In this document: positions 54,377-64,000 of the stretch, one piece after another | How the letters are laid out: each line of letters opens with the position of its first letter | Numbering within the stretch: position 1 is the stretch's first letter | DNA from: Eutreptiella sp. 'Long Island Sound 2002' | Taxonomy: Eukaryota; Euglenozoa; Euglenophyceae; Eutreptiales; Eutreptiaceae | Reading direction: 5' to 3' | Assembly (NCBI GenBank): GCA_964036045.1 | Contig: OZ038387.1 | Span: 20,165,348 to 20,229,347, forward strand | DNA length: 64,000 bases | The notes under the pieces: model-generated | Told to the model about the DNA's origin: nothing | The model's input: only the letters and a program-made list of their open reading frames with translations | Databases searched by the model: none | Position numbers and translations under genes: made by a program

Positions 54377-56648
54377 TTCTCAAAGTCCCGGGTCCAAAAT
54401 CAAAAAAATATAGAAAATAAAATCCTCCTTCAACCCTGAACAGCAACCAGATCCCTCAAATACAGCAAAAGCCCAATCCACAATCCAAATTCACACTGCG
54501 GGATTCCGTTCAGCACACCGGTCGTCCCACGGTGGCGGGCATGTACAAGAATTGCACCAAAGAGGAAAGCCCTGAAATTGGCATATGAAAACAAATAAAG
54601 CAAAGTTGGGGAAAGAGGTGAACATACACATTCACAGCCATAAACCCCTCATTCCCTGGACTCAAGACCTTCCCTTGACTCACCAACATATTGCCCTGAA
54701 CCAGGTCAAATGAGATGGCTGAATGCCATGTGTCACAAGTCAGTACACAAACCCCAAAAATGTGTTCACTCCCAAGCTTCTGAATCCTAGCCCAATAGGG
54801 GAGGTGGCGTGTCATGGCCTAGAGTGGCACTCAGGACCATGCCCTACCCTGACATAACCTTGGTTGGACTTGGAGTCGAATGGGCTTGGAGAGCTGCCCC
54901 ATGAAGATGACCTCACAACATGGCAAAATCAGGCAAATCACACCATTAGGCCAAAAAGTCAATTATATACTCAAAAATGCATACGGCAAATATCCAAATG
55001 CTCCATACATGTGTCAAACCGGAAAGTAGCATACAAGGGTGATATAGACCAAAGGTCCATGCCCAAGAATATCCCATCATTGCCTCCGAAACCCCTCCGG
55101 TTATGTACATGACATGCTTCACAAGTCAACTCCTGAATTTGAGACCTAATTTTGTGAGGCCTCGTGTGCCACGCCAAAGTGACCACGTGATCCGACATAT
55201 GGTGAGGTGCAACACCGAAGCATATGCCAACATATAAGCAACATACCATAGTTCACGGATCTCTAGGCACGTTACTGTTAGCCGACCAGTTGAGCACATA
55301 AAACACAAAAATGAGCTTAAAATGAGGTCAAAAACATGAAAATATGTCCAAATACAAAGTTGTCATGATAGTATATCTCTATGCTCACCCATGATATCCG
55401 CGCATGGTTCAATATACAAATGATTGGAACCATTTGCGAACAATTCCCCCACTTGGATCCCCAATCGAGTGCATGGAGATACCTTCGCCACTCATATCTA
55501 CATGCCCCATGAAAATGGGAGTGCACTCATAGATCTCTTTGCCAAACATACCATGAGCAATACATACGCGGTAGACTTAGTCTAGCGCTTTGAATCCCAC
55601 AATTGGGACATGGGCAAAGCCCTTGTCACGTGTGGTTCCCATTCTCTTCGGCCACACGAAGATATATAACATGGGCGTGAGCATATCAAGACATAAACCA
55701 TGCATATAACACATACCCTCAAAAGTGGCTCCCACCATGATATGCCATGCCCCTCCATGGACATAACTTCACGTTAAAAATACGTAGGAACCCAAGGAAA
55801 GTTACTATGCAACCCCAACACTCATGCGGTACACTCGAAAGTCGCAATAAAATATTCGGTTGCACGGTCCAAGAGTTATATATCACTTTCTACCCTCTTG
55901 ACCCTTATCCCTTGCTATACCCGGCATGTGTACACACCAAAGGCGTTTGATGCTTCCTAAATTAAGTTGAGACCAAGGCAGTTCCAACCCAATTCTCGAA
56001 ATTGTTATACCTCGCCGTGAGCCGGACATACGACCTTTCAAAGTGGTCTCACGAATCACTTTAGTCTCGACTATATCTCCAAGACAAATGAAGGGCATAA
56101 CAAAAGGAAGGCTGATTCATGATCGGGGAAAAATATCGGACCACTCGAGATTCGTCATATCAAGTGCGGCGATGTCGAAGTTGAAAATCCGATTCTGAAA
56201 GTCTGAAAAAATCGGATTAATTTTGCGAGTGTATAATATGAAAATTGCGGAAGCAACGAACCCTTTACTGATGAAATCTGACCCTTCATCGGGGTTTCCG
56301 CCAAAATATCTGTCAATAACAGTTAACCATTCGGTTACCGCAAAATCGCGAGCCAACTGACAGTCGCCGATACATTGACCATCAGAATGGAAGGCTGAAA
56401 AATTACGGAAACATTATGATAAAAAAACCCTGTTGATTCCTGATATTCCGATATATAAATCTCCGCTGGCGGTGCCTCGGTACTGAATATGGCCGCTCAT
56501 GGCCGGAATGGCCAAACCTATCACACTATCACATCGGGTTAGGTCAGGTGGATGGGAGAGTATGATATCGGCCAATGGCGGCTTGCCGGCACATAGATAC
56601 ACACCCCAAGTGACCCAAAGATGGCCACGGGGGTCCGAACCGGCTTCA
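54291..56648 (-). repeat. Element A 5' LTR
   Basis: 2358 bp, partner of the split 3' LTR. The minus-strand TATA-like TTTATATATC lies near 56450-56460. The gag ATG is at its downstream end. Confidence 0.95.
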
Positions 56649-56652
56649 GCTG
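56649..56652. repeat. Target-site duplication of A, right copy (GCTG)
   Basis: Matches 24568-24571. Confidence 0.9.
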
Positions 56653-57913
56653 TCATGCCAGCAAGCAGCGCGACAGTAGGGATAGGGGCCTGATCTCCAG
56701 CTTACCCATACCCTATTGTGCTAACTCTCTTCTCTAAGTGGATTTCATCCACAGCCTACCACGCTTCGGCGGCTATGATAGTTGCCTAGTGGTCACCTGT
56801 GGCCTATCTCGCTTCACCCGTGTGTTCCCTTGCAATAAGAAAATCACAGGTGAGCAGACTGTGAAAATGTTGGTCGAACAATGGTTCGAACCTTATGGAG
56901 CACCTAAGCAGGTGCACTCTGATGAGGATGTACGCATCCGCAGTGACACTGGGTGGTACAAACGGGTGCTAAATGCCCTCAATGTGGAGGTCACCACAGG
57001 TGTGCCCTATACCCACACGTCTAAGCCTCTCTGTGAGAGACAGAACCGTGTGGTGGAGCAAAACTTAAGAATCCTGATGAAACAGGAGCGTACCAAGGAC
57101 GGGGTACGCCTAGTGCCCTGGGCAGTGCTGACCATGAACTCACAGCGGAGCTCTTCTACGGGCTTCACCCCCCATGAACTGTTCCATGGAGGACGACCTG
57201 CATGGTTCTTCAAAACCCCCTTTCCTGAGGACTTCAAGAGTCCTGTGGGAGACGGGCTGGAACACAAGCAGTCTCTGGCTAACCAGGCTGGGACTAACCT
57301 GAGACACATTCGTGACCGTGAACTGAGCCGGCGGAACCGCCTACGGCGACCTGCCAGCTTCAAGGTTGGTGACCTTGTTTTGGTTCACCATTCACGCCTA
57401 CCCTTCTGGCCACGTAACTGCCTACAGGACCCTTATTTTGGACCCTATCGTATCATCAGCATAGATGGATCCAGGATCCATGTCAGGTGCAGTCCACGTC
57501 TAGGTGGTGAACTGCTGTGTGCACCTAAACAGTTGAGGCACTATCACTCCCCTGACGACTTGTCTTGGGACGAGTGGCGCCTCAGCGACAGTCAAGTCGA
57601 GCGTATAGACCTAGAGAATGCTGCCAGTCCAGAGGAGGCAGACGAACTCAAAGAGATGACTGCCGATGAGATGGCAGTCGATGGTTACTACGTGGTTGCA
57701 GGTATTGCTCGCCACGAGTATAAACAGGGCTGGAAATTCCTAACCCTGTGGGATGGCTATGGGTTATCTGACGCGACCTGGGAACCTATGTCAGCCTTCA
57801 TACAACCAGATGGGAGTATCAACCCCATCTTCTGCTCCTATCTCGTTGAGGACAACGAGGCGCAGCTACTAACCCGTGCTGAGACTATGTCCCAGCGTAA
57901 AAAGCGAAACTAA
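56653..57913 (+). pseudogene. Element D pol, 3' part: integrase core and chromodomain
   Basis: It resumes the integrase zinc region interrupted at 24571 (CHASKQ..). TAA at 56735-56737 sits where the relic at 1-945 has TAC. From 56738 the frame is open for 391 residues. Catalytic core: VDFIHSLPRFGGYD (first Asp), VHSDEDVRI (second Asp) and CERQNRVVEQ (Glu). A C-terminal DNA-binding region follows (FKVGDLVLVHHSRLPFWPRN) and then a chromodomain-like module (YYVVAGIARHEYKQGWKFL, WDGYGLSDATWEPMSAFI) near 57680-57800. The stop is TAA at 57911. Chromodomain integrases direct insertion to particular chromatin. Apart from the single stop, this part looks intact. Confidence 0.85.
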
Positions 57914-60828
57914 TTTCCCTGTGTCAGTCTACTGACTGTGTTCTAACCTCACAGGTGCAGTGAGCCCTCTTGTGCAGACGTGTCTGTGTATGGGTGTAAG
58001 AGCAGTTGTCACAGTTGCCCCACATTGCATCGCAGGACAGGACCGTTAGCCCCCCGTGACAACCACTCCCTGGCCGAAGGCCATTGGTTTTTCACAGACT
58101 ACTGCTTACTGAGCACTGCACTGACCCTGTTTGTGCCCTGCAGACCACTTTCTATGGTTTCCAGCGTGGACCAGGTGGCCGCTTATCAGGTCTGCAGCCA
58201 CCCAGCGAGTGTATGCCTTGTTGACCATGTGTTGCATGGGGACTGCCCTGATGTAATGACCTTGGGGAGCCAACGAAGAACAGTGGCTTACTACACCAGG
58301 GGGGAATGACAAGCAAGGTGTTATGAGGCAAGGTGTGTCTTCCCTCCTTGGGGACAAGCGAGCCCACAGTTAGGACCCCTGACTGGTCCAGACCCATGGG
58401 GTTCTACCCTTCCCTACAGGGTTTACCATACCCCTATGTGTGCTACGTATGTCTGTGTGTGTCTCACTTCTCTCCCCGGCGTGGCTCCCGGAGACCGGGC
58501 TTTGCTGACGTCGGACCGAAGGTCCTAATCAGGTACTATTACCACTCCTATGGCGCCCAGTTTCTGTGCTGGCGCCTATCCTTGGGGGAAGACGGCAAAA
58601 GCCCTACCTACTAGAGGGGAGGGGTGGCCAAGTGTGCTAAGGGCATACAAAACGCCCATTTTTGCTAAGGGCCAAAAGCTAACGCACTCCCCTGCCCACG
58701 AGGAAAAGCACGCGGAACAGGAGACACCACTACACTACACGCACTAACGCCAGCACCGGCCTTCAAAGGCAGGGTGAGCACTCATCACCTGCACTCAACA
58801 CCTGCCAGGCCTGCTGACCCTAACACCTACACACGCTACTTGGTGTTGCTGTCAATGAGGTTTCGGGTCCTCTTGACCCTCGTGTGAGAAAGCAAGAGAA
58901 CACAGCGCTACTAAGCGGCTGTGGCCTAACAGGGACGCCACTACGTGTTTCCCTGCTAGGGCTTGGAGGGAAGGGTGCTCTTGTTGTGTGCACAGCGTGG
59001 ATGTCGATGAAATCGGACTGCACTCGCCACTCCTGGCTCAGTTGCAGTTTGTTGTTTGTGCGATCTGCGCAGCATATTTTAGCGCTGCTCAAAGGGACTG
59101 CACCAATCACCCTACCTGCCCACCTGTAAAGCAAAGGCCAATGAAGGGATGTTTGCGGCTGAGGTACCAAGCCACACTCCACGTATTATACGCTTCTCAG
59201 TGTGACCTATAATACGCTGTCCTCAAACACCCCTGTCAAGCAAGCAAGCGTTAAGAGACTCCTCAGGTTCTCTTAAAGAACGTACCGAGGAGCCCCTGGG
59301 TAACCTAAACAAGGTTTACCGTGCGCACTTCGCGTGGCCTACCCTTTGATGCGTCATATGCATGCACAGGTATGCACCATCACTCCATTCCCATTTGTTT
59401 TCACTCAATTTAACCCAACATAACCAATCTCAGCGTGACTCAACCAGGAGGTGAGCTCCTCCTGGGCTTACCTACCTTACTCACCACGCATCACGTGAAT
59501 GCCGAAGAAAACACGAGCGCAAAACAACCCTACGCGCTTAAACAAACCTACGGCGAATTATAAACCACCCTAAGCGATTAATGCACTGTGTGTCATGCAC
59601 GCTTCCCTTGTCTTGTTTCCTGCAGAAAGAGGAGAGAAAGTGGCGCACTGCACAGCGCAAAACAAGCCTAAGCGTTTTAAGCAACCCTACTTTAGCGCTA
59701 CGGCAACGTAAACACGAGCAAGCACTTTCTTTTCTTACCTTTGAAGAGAGAACAAGGGTGAATTGGGGTACAGGGAAAGCGCCACAGCGTGTGGATGCTT
59801 CAATTAGGCACATGCATCGGGAGCACAGCGCATATTCTAACCCTACGTGCGCTGTGCGCTCCATTCGCATCGCATACCTTTCATTCCTGTTTTGATCTGT
59901 GCAGAGCAAGAGAGAGGAGCACCTGAACCCCCAACGAACACAGCGTTGACAACCCCAACGTTTTAACGAAGCAACCAACACGAACGCAATGCATGCGTGT
60001 GAGATGACACTGGCATACCTGAGGGGTGGGTTGTCCACCTGCTCTGTGCTGTGGGTTGAGTTTGAATACTTTTCCCTAAAGTTTATAAAAATTTTGATGC
60101 AACTGTGCACAAATTTCCTCTAGAACTTTAAAAGGTTTGAGGTTTGAGGTTTGATTTTGCGGCTACTGTGCAAAAACTTCCTTTAGAACTTTAAAAACTA
60201 CGGCTCATACGTTCTTTTCTAAAATCCGTTTACGCTTGCGCAACCTTGCTTTTGAAGTCCGCTTCCGCTGCGCTTGTTTGCGACTTTGAGTTTTGGTGTA
60301 AAAATGACGATTTCTCGCGTGATTTTGTTAAATTTTAGCGATTTGACTTGTTAAATCGCTACACGTTTCGCTAAACCGCAGGAATCACTCCCTGTTGGTT
60401 ACATTTTCTATTTCTTCAGCTCCTGGAGATTTGTGTCCTCCATTGGGAGTATTGCTCCGCCCTGGCCCTTGGTCAGGACTTTTACTAAAACGCTGTTTAT
60501 GCAGCGATAGCCGTCCGCATTAGAGCGTTCGACTGTACCCTAGTGGGCAAGCATATGTGCTCTAGGGAGGGAGTCCTGGGTTCAAACCCCACTACCCCCA
60601 AATTTTTACCAAAAGTTTTCGTCGCACGCCGGCGACTTTTGAGGAATGCCCCATCGGAGGGAGCACATTCACGGTACATTACACTGTTTTTCGAGGGTAC
60701 CTACAGTGTGAGAGGCTTCTATGAACTGGTGAGGATGTTTTTGGTAAGTTTAATGCATTTTCTGAGGTAATTGTGGCAATATTTGAGCCCTTTTCCTTGG
60801 TGCTACTAGCTTAGCTAACTAGTACTCC
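57914..60828 (+). other. Element D 3' non-coding region
   Basis: 2.9 kb between the chromodomain stop and the polypurine tract. Frames are short and unrecognisable. The segment 59510-60000 contains recurrent CCTAMGCG and GCGNTTWA words. A GAGGTTT triplet repeat lies near 60138, with near-duplicate CTAGAACTTTAAAA and TTAGAACTTTAAAA (about 60120 and 60184). A hairpin with a tRNA B-box-like loop occurs near 60541-60597. Confidence 0.5.
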
Positions 60829-60835
60829 AGGGGGG
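60829..60835 (+). promoter_or_regulatory. Element D polypurine tract
   Basis: AGGGGGG directly before the 3' LTR, matching the G-run tracts of E, A, B and C. Confidence 0.75.
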
Positions 60836-61538
60836 AGTAAGAAAAAGTCACTGCCATGTCTTTCTTGGAGGGCTTGGCCAAGCCCCCTTAAAACCCTTTT
60901 GTTGATGCTAAGACGAACTTAAGTATTTTTATCTCTCTTTTGAAGCCTAAAGTACACTTTCTCAAAGTAACTAGGGTTGTAACCCTAGCCCCCCCATGAA
61001 GTTCACCCCTACCACTCAACTGAGCGGAGGTCCCTTCCTTCATGGAGGATATACCGAAATAAAATAGGCATTTCATGCGTTAGGCCTTGGAGGTTAAGCC
61101 TAGTGGTCTCCCACCCCAAGACCCCTATACTCAATTGTTTCTACCACTAATTGTGGTTCTACTTTCTAACTGTTTCTGAATTCAGTTGCTTGGCCAAGTC
61201 ATATTCTGTGTGTGGGCTGACACCTATGCCCCACATTCCTAACCATCACCGTTTCACCAAAAGAGTGCACATGAAGTGCTTGATGCTATCTTGTAGGCTA
61301 GAGTCAGTCCAGTTTTCATATAAAATCTTTTGTATTATCCATTTGTGATTGAATCTTTGTGTTTATACCTGCTTTGTCTATCTGCAGCCCTTCTGTGTTA
61401 CACTGGATTTCAAAACTATTCATTGATTCGATCCATATCCTGTTCTTGCTATACTTGCTGCTTTGGTTTGGGTTTTCAACATCAAAACCTGCCAGATTTT
61501 ATCAAAATCATTAGGGCACTAATCATTGACATCTTTCT
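60836..61538 (+). repeat. Element D 3' LTR
   Basis: 703 bp, partner of 7944-8653. Confidence 0.9.
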
Positions 61539-61543
61539 ACTGA
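61539..61543. repeat. Target-site duplication of D, right copy (ACTGA)
   Basis: Matches 7939-7943. Confidence 0.85.
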
Positions 61544-61931
61544 TATGGAGATCACCATCGAACAACAGGGACAAAAAATGACTTTCCTGGAATGTGAACT
61601 CAGCTCCCCATCTGGGGCTGCCCCACTATCTCTACCGAAGTATGCAGACCAGCCAGTGCAAGGATCGTCCCCACCCCAGTGCAGGAAAATGCTGGACCCC
61701 AGGGCGCCAAACGCACAGTGTATGTTACAATCCTGGATACCATCGGTGGTGAAAAAATGCCTGCATTACTGGATAACACCGGAAACTAAACACATGAATG
61801 TGAACAGGGTGGTGGAGCTCCTGCATAAAAAAGGTATGCCTACACAGTGGTGGGAACGTAGCCTTAGGAAAAGCCTGGACAATTGGGGTGAACGGAAACT
61901 CTGTGCCAATATTCCACTGAGAGGAGAGTAG
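61544..61931 (+). pseudogene. Reverse-transcriptase ORF of host element G, 3' piece
   Basis: It continues the frame of 7507-7943 once D is removed (..FAKMT then DMEITIEQQG). KMTFLECEL resembles the RT segment downstream of the catalytic box that ends in FL-D/E. The C-terminal part (KCLHYWITPETKHMNVNRVV, KKGMPTQWWERSLRKSL) is unrecognised. It ends at a normal stop at 61929. The clean in-frame junction is the main evidence that D landed in a coding element. Confidence 0.65.
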
Positions 61932-62391
61932 AGTTTTTCCAAATACATGAGTGGTATGCACTGATCATGCTGAGGACGACATGACAGTTTTGCAGGGCAG
62001 GTGCCGTGCCGGTCGCTGAAGTGACGAATGTATAACACTGACTCCATGCCTGTGTTGAATGTCCTAGAATATGATGTCCAGACTCAAGTGAAATGATAGC
62101 AGGATATGCTTGATCTTGTGTCCTGCATACCAGCCAGCCTTTCGCTACTCTGCTGCAGAATACACCGGTGTAGTGGCTCTTTTTGTCTTCTCCTTTGCTC
62201 TTGTATTGCACTGCTGGGGCCCTGGGAAAAGCAAATCTGCCCGTGTCTTGCCACCTGACGACGCAGTAGACTTTGAGTTCTGATCACAAGATCAGTGATT
62301 AAGTTACGATCACCAAGGTGAACACTGAGCTCCTTGCGTATCTCCCCGATCTACCAATCAACCGTCTACTTTGTCACCGAATTGACCGAAA
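61932..62391. other. Spacer between RT piece and ORF1-like gene
   Basis: 460 bp with no recognisable feature; minus-strand frames of up to 115 codons look fortuitous. Confidence 0.4.
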
Positions 62392-64000
62392 ATGAATACT
62401 ACAACGACACCCGGTACTAACGATGCCCGGAATAACCAAGCCATGAGCGCATCGACGATGATAGAAGGAATGATGCCGCACGTGCAACAAAATGGCACGG
62501 CAGGAAATGCGGGACCAACGGCGACCAACATTGCGGGTATGAATTCAAGTGCAGGCGCCGGCCAACAGTACCACCAAATGGGACACCAACAAGCAGTCAG
62601 CCCAATGCAGATGCAGGTGCCAGCCCAGCAGCTGATGAGTATGCAGCTGGGTCAACAGCAGCAGGCAATGATGGAAACGACTATGGGCCAGAATGTGGCG
62701 ATGGGCCAGCCCCCGAAGCTGATGGGCAATCAGGTCCCGTTCGGTATGAATATGCAGACTGCGGTGCCACAACCCTAGCACTACCAAATGGGGCCGCATG
62801 GGAACTACAGTCTCCTTCAGCAACCACATGGGCAACAAGGATCCAATGCCTACAACCAGATCCCAGTGAACAATATGGGTATACAGCAACAACCCAATGC
62901 GCACAATCGAGGCACTGGAGGTGGAAAATTTAAGTTCCCGTGCGACAATTGCGACGGATACGATTACGGTACAAACTACTGCCCGTTTCCACAGGATGAT
63001 ATGAAAATTGCAAACAAAAAAGCTGCACGTATTGCACGAAGGCCGGAGGCTGACGACAGACAGCGCAGGGTTAACCAGATCCTGATGGACCGTGGATTTC
63101 ATAATGCCGTGTCTATACTACCAAGCGAACGCCGTGCCCAACACTACAGCCAGACCAATACGATGAACCCGGGTTTTTCTCAGGGAATGCTATCAATGCC
63201 GGGTATGCAGATGGGATCTCCAGGGGCCCAGCTGATGCAGCAGTGGGGATCTATGTCTATGACCCCACGAAGATGTGTAATCGCCCCAGCTACTGTGCCG
63301 GTGACAATGACGACCCCTGATGGCCGACAAATGGTGGTGCAAATGCCAGCAGGGGCAGGGGACACCGTCGGGAATTTCGCAGACAACAACGCTGTCACCT
63401 ACGACGACCACAAGCGACGGTTCGGCGGCCCCCACAGGAGAGCCAAAGACACCCGAACATCAGGTGATCCCTGTTGCGGGGATACCGCAGCCGGAGTTCT
63501 CCCCTGTTGCTGTGCAGCCATGGGAAGTGCGATGGGGCAAGCTGAACTCCCGGCCTGATATGCCTACATATACCACCCGACTACAAGCACTCCGAGGATT
63601 GAAAGAAATAGAATGCCCTGGGCCTTTCGAAGGTTTTCTAGTGCTGCTTTTTGACAATGAAGCGGACGCAAATGTAGCAGCGCTGCTGCTCAAGGAGTTT
63701 ATCCTGAGATCTGATGACGGGTCTACACTGCCGTCCACAATCGAGGGCCCACGGTTGCAGACGCCACCACCGCCACCAGCAACACCGCCATCGCATTCCA
63801 CGGAAGGAGGAGACGGGAGTAAAGGAGAGCGTCAATCGACACCGAAACGGAAGAGAGAGGAGTCTTGGGAGGCGTCTGCGACAGATCCAAAAATCCTCGC
63901 CGTAGAACGAGAGCAGAGGGCTCAAGCGCAGCGCTTGGTAGCGACGAACGCGAGGCTCAACCAACTCGATGAGGAGATCACAGAAAATTCCAAAGCGGTG
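62392..64000 (+). pseudogene. Gln/Met-rich ORF1/gag-like gene, broken, runs off window
   Basis: ATG at 62392. The N-terminal 250 residues are Gln/Met/Asn-rich and low in complexity. A small cysteine module (CDNCDGYDYGTNYC, near 62942-62983) follows a basic KFKF stretch, then a basic RIARRPEADDRQRR region. TAG at 62776-62778 interrupts a Gln-rich stretch in frame. Near 63420 the frame shifts by one base at GGCGGCCCCC; the new frame is open to the window end and includes WEVRWGKLNSRPD, FEGFLVLLFDNEADANVAAL, a Pro-rich linker, KRKREES and a Lys/Glu/Gln coiled coil. The layout resembles a retroelement ORF1 (nucleic-acid-binding) protein lying upstream of a polymerase outside the window. It could instead be a host gene. 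No family is recognised. Confidence 0.5.

Larger units (their letters stand above)
24572..56648 (-). mobile_element. Element A: chromodomain Ty3/gypsy retrotransposon inside D integrase
   Basis: Minus-strand element with about 2.35 kb LTRs and a 4-bp TSD. 5' LTR 54291-56648, primer site, gag 54376-51314, UAG, pol 51313-44643, 3' untranslated region with a MITE-like insertion, polypurine tract, and a 3' LTR split by element B (24572-25736 plus 42869-44039). Minus-strand LTR ends are TGAAG..CTTTA, not the usual TG..CA. Pol carries insertion F, a TGA, a compensated frameshift pair and a TAG; gag is intact. Without B, the element is about 15 kb. Confidence 0.95.
7944..61538 (+). mobile_element. 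Element D: chromodomain Ty3/gypsy retrotransposon, twice interrupted
   Basis: A plus-strand LTR retrotransposon whose own sequence is about 11.2 kb once E (9728-20004) and A (24572-56648) are removed. Order: LTR, tRNA-iMet primer site, gag with CCHC knuckle, UAG, protease, Dam-like domain, RT, RNase H, integrase, chromodomain, 2.9 kb non-coding region, G-rich polypurine tract, LTR. It sits in the RT ORF of element G with TSD ACTGA. Besides the two large insertions it has in-frame stops at 8762 (TAG), 9422 (TAA), 20831 (TAG) and 56735 (TAA), and frameshifts near 20750 and 23570, so it is a dead copy. Confidence 0.9.

Noticed and set aside
60541-60600. tRNA-like hairpin with GGTTCAAACCC and pairing TAGTGGG/CCCACTA
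   Set aside because: Too short for a cloverleaf, and the T-stem and acceptor would share the same bases.
1-64000. CRISPR array, rRNA operon or prokaryotic operon structure
   Set aside because: No regularly spaced repeats or rRNA sequence; gene content is eukaryotic.

Overview
This is a eukaryotic window dominated by LTR retrotransposons. GC content is moderate, coding density outside the transposons is very low, and the only recognisable housekeeping gene is a complete ARL3-type small GTPase at 3930-4466 (minus). The polyproteins resemble the chromodomain Ty3/gypsy elements of large protist genomes. My guess is an alveolate (dinoflagellate, Perkinsus or chromerid), but this is weakly supported because no rRNA, spliced leader or organelle sequence is present.

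Layout. 1-7.5 kb: a decayed minus-strand integrase relic, AT-rich spacer with G-run repeats, ARL3, a microsatellite and a small PHD-finger ORF. From 7507 to 61931 there is one nested stack of elements, resolved here by matching LTRs, target-site duplications (TSDs) and reading frames that rejoin. Host G is a reverse-transcriptase ORF split at 7943/61539. Into G went element D (plus strand, 7944-61538, TSD ACTGA). Into the gag of D went element E (minus, 9728-20004, TSD TGGAG). Into the integrase of D went element A (minus, 24572-56648, TSD GCTG). Into the downstream LTR of A went its sister copy B (minus, 25737-42864, TSD TTGG). Into the RT of B went element C (minus, 30362-35395, TSD CTGGG), a pol-less LTR element with one 538-residue ORF. 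The pol of A also carries a 1.43 kb insertion F between 174-bp direct repeats, and its 3' untranslated region carries a 205-bp MITE-like insertion. From 62392 to the window end is a broken Gln/Met-rich ORF1/gag-like gene.

How the elements work. D, E, A and B are chromodomain Ty3/gypsy elements with the order gag, protease, extra domain, RT, RNase H, integrase, chromodomain. All use a primer-binding site matching the 3' end of eukaryotic initiator tRNA-Met and a G6-7 polypurine tract. Three features recur across these otherwise divergent families. (1) gag and pol lie in the same frame separated by one UAG codon, suggesting readthrough. (2) The gag frame runs out of the LTR through the primer-binding site, which is translated Gly-Ser-Arg-Gly. 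(3) Between protease and RT is a domain resembling phage/DIRS Dam-type N6-adenine methyltransferases, with a catalytic-looking NPPF in E and degenerate forms in D, A and B. All pol genes are broken in some way, whereas the gag ORFs of A, B and E and the ORF of C are open.
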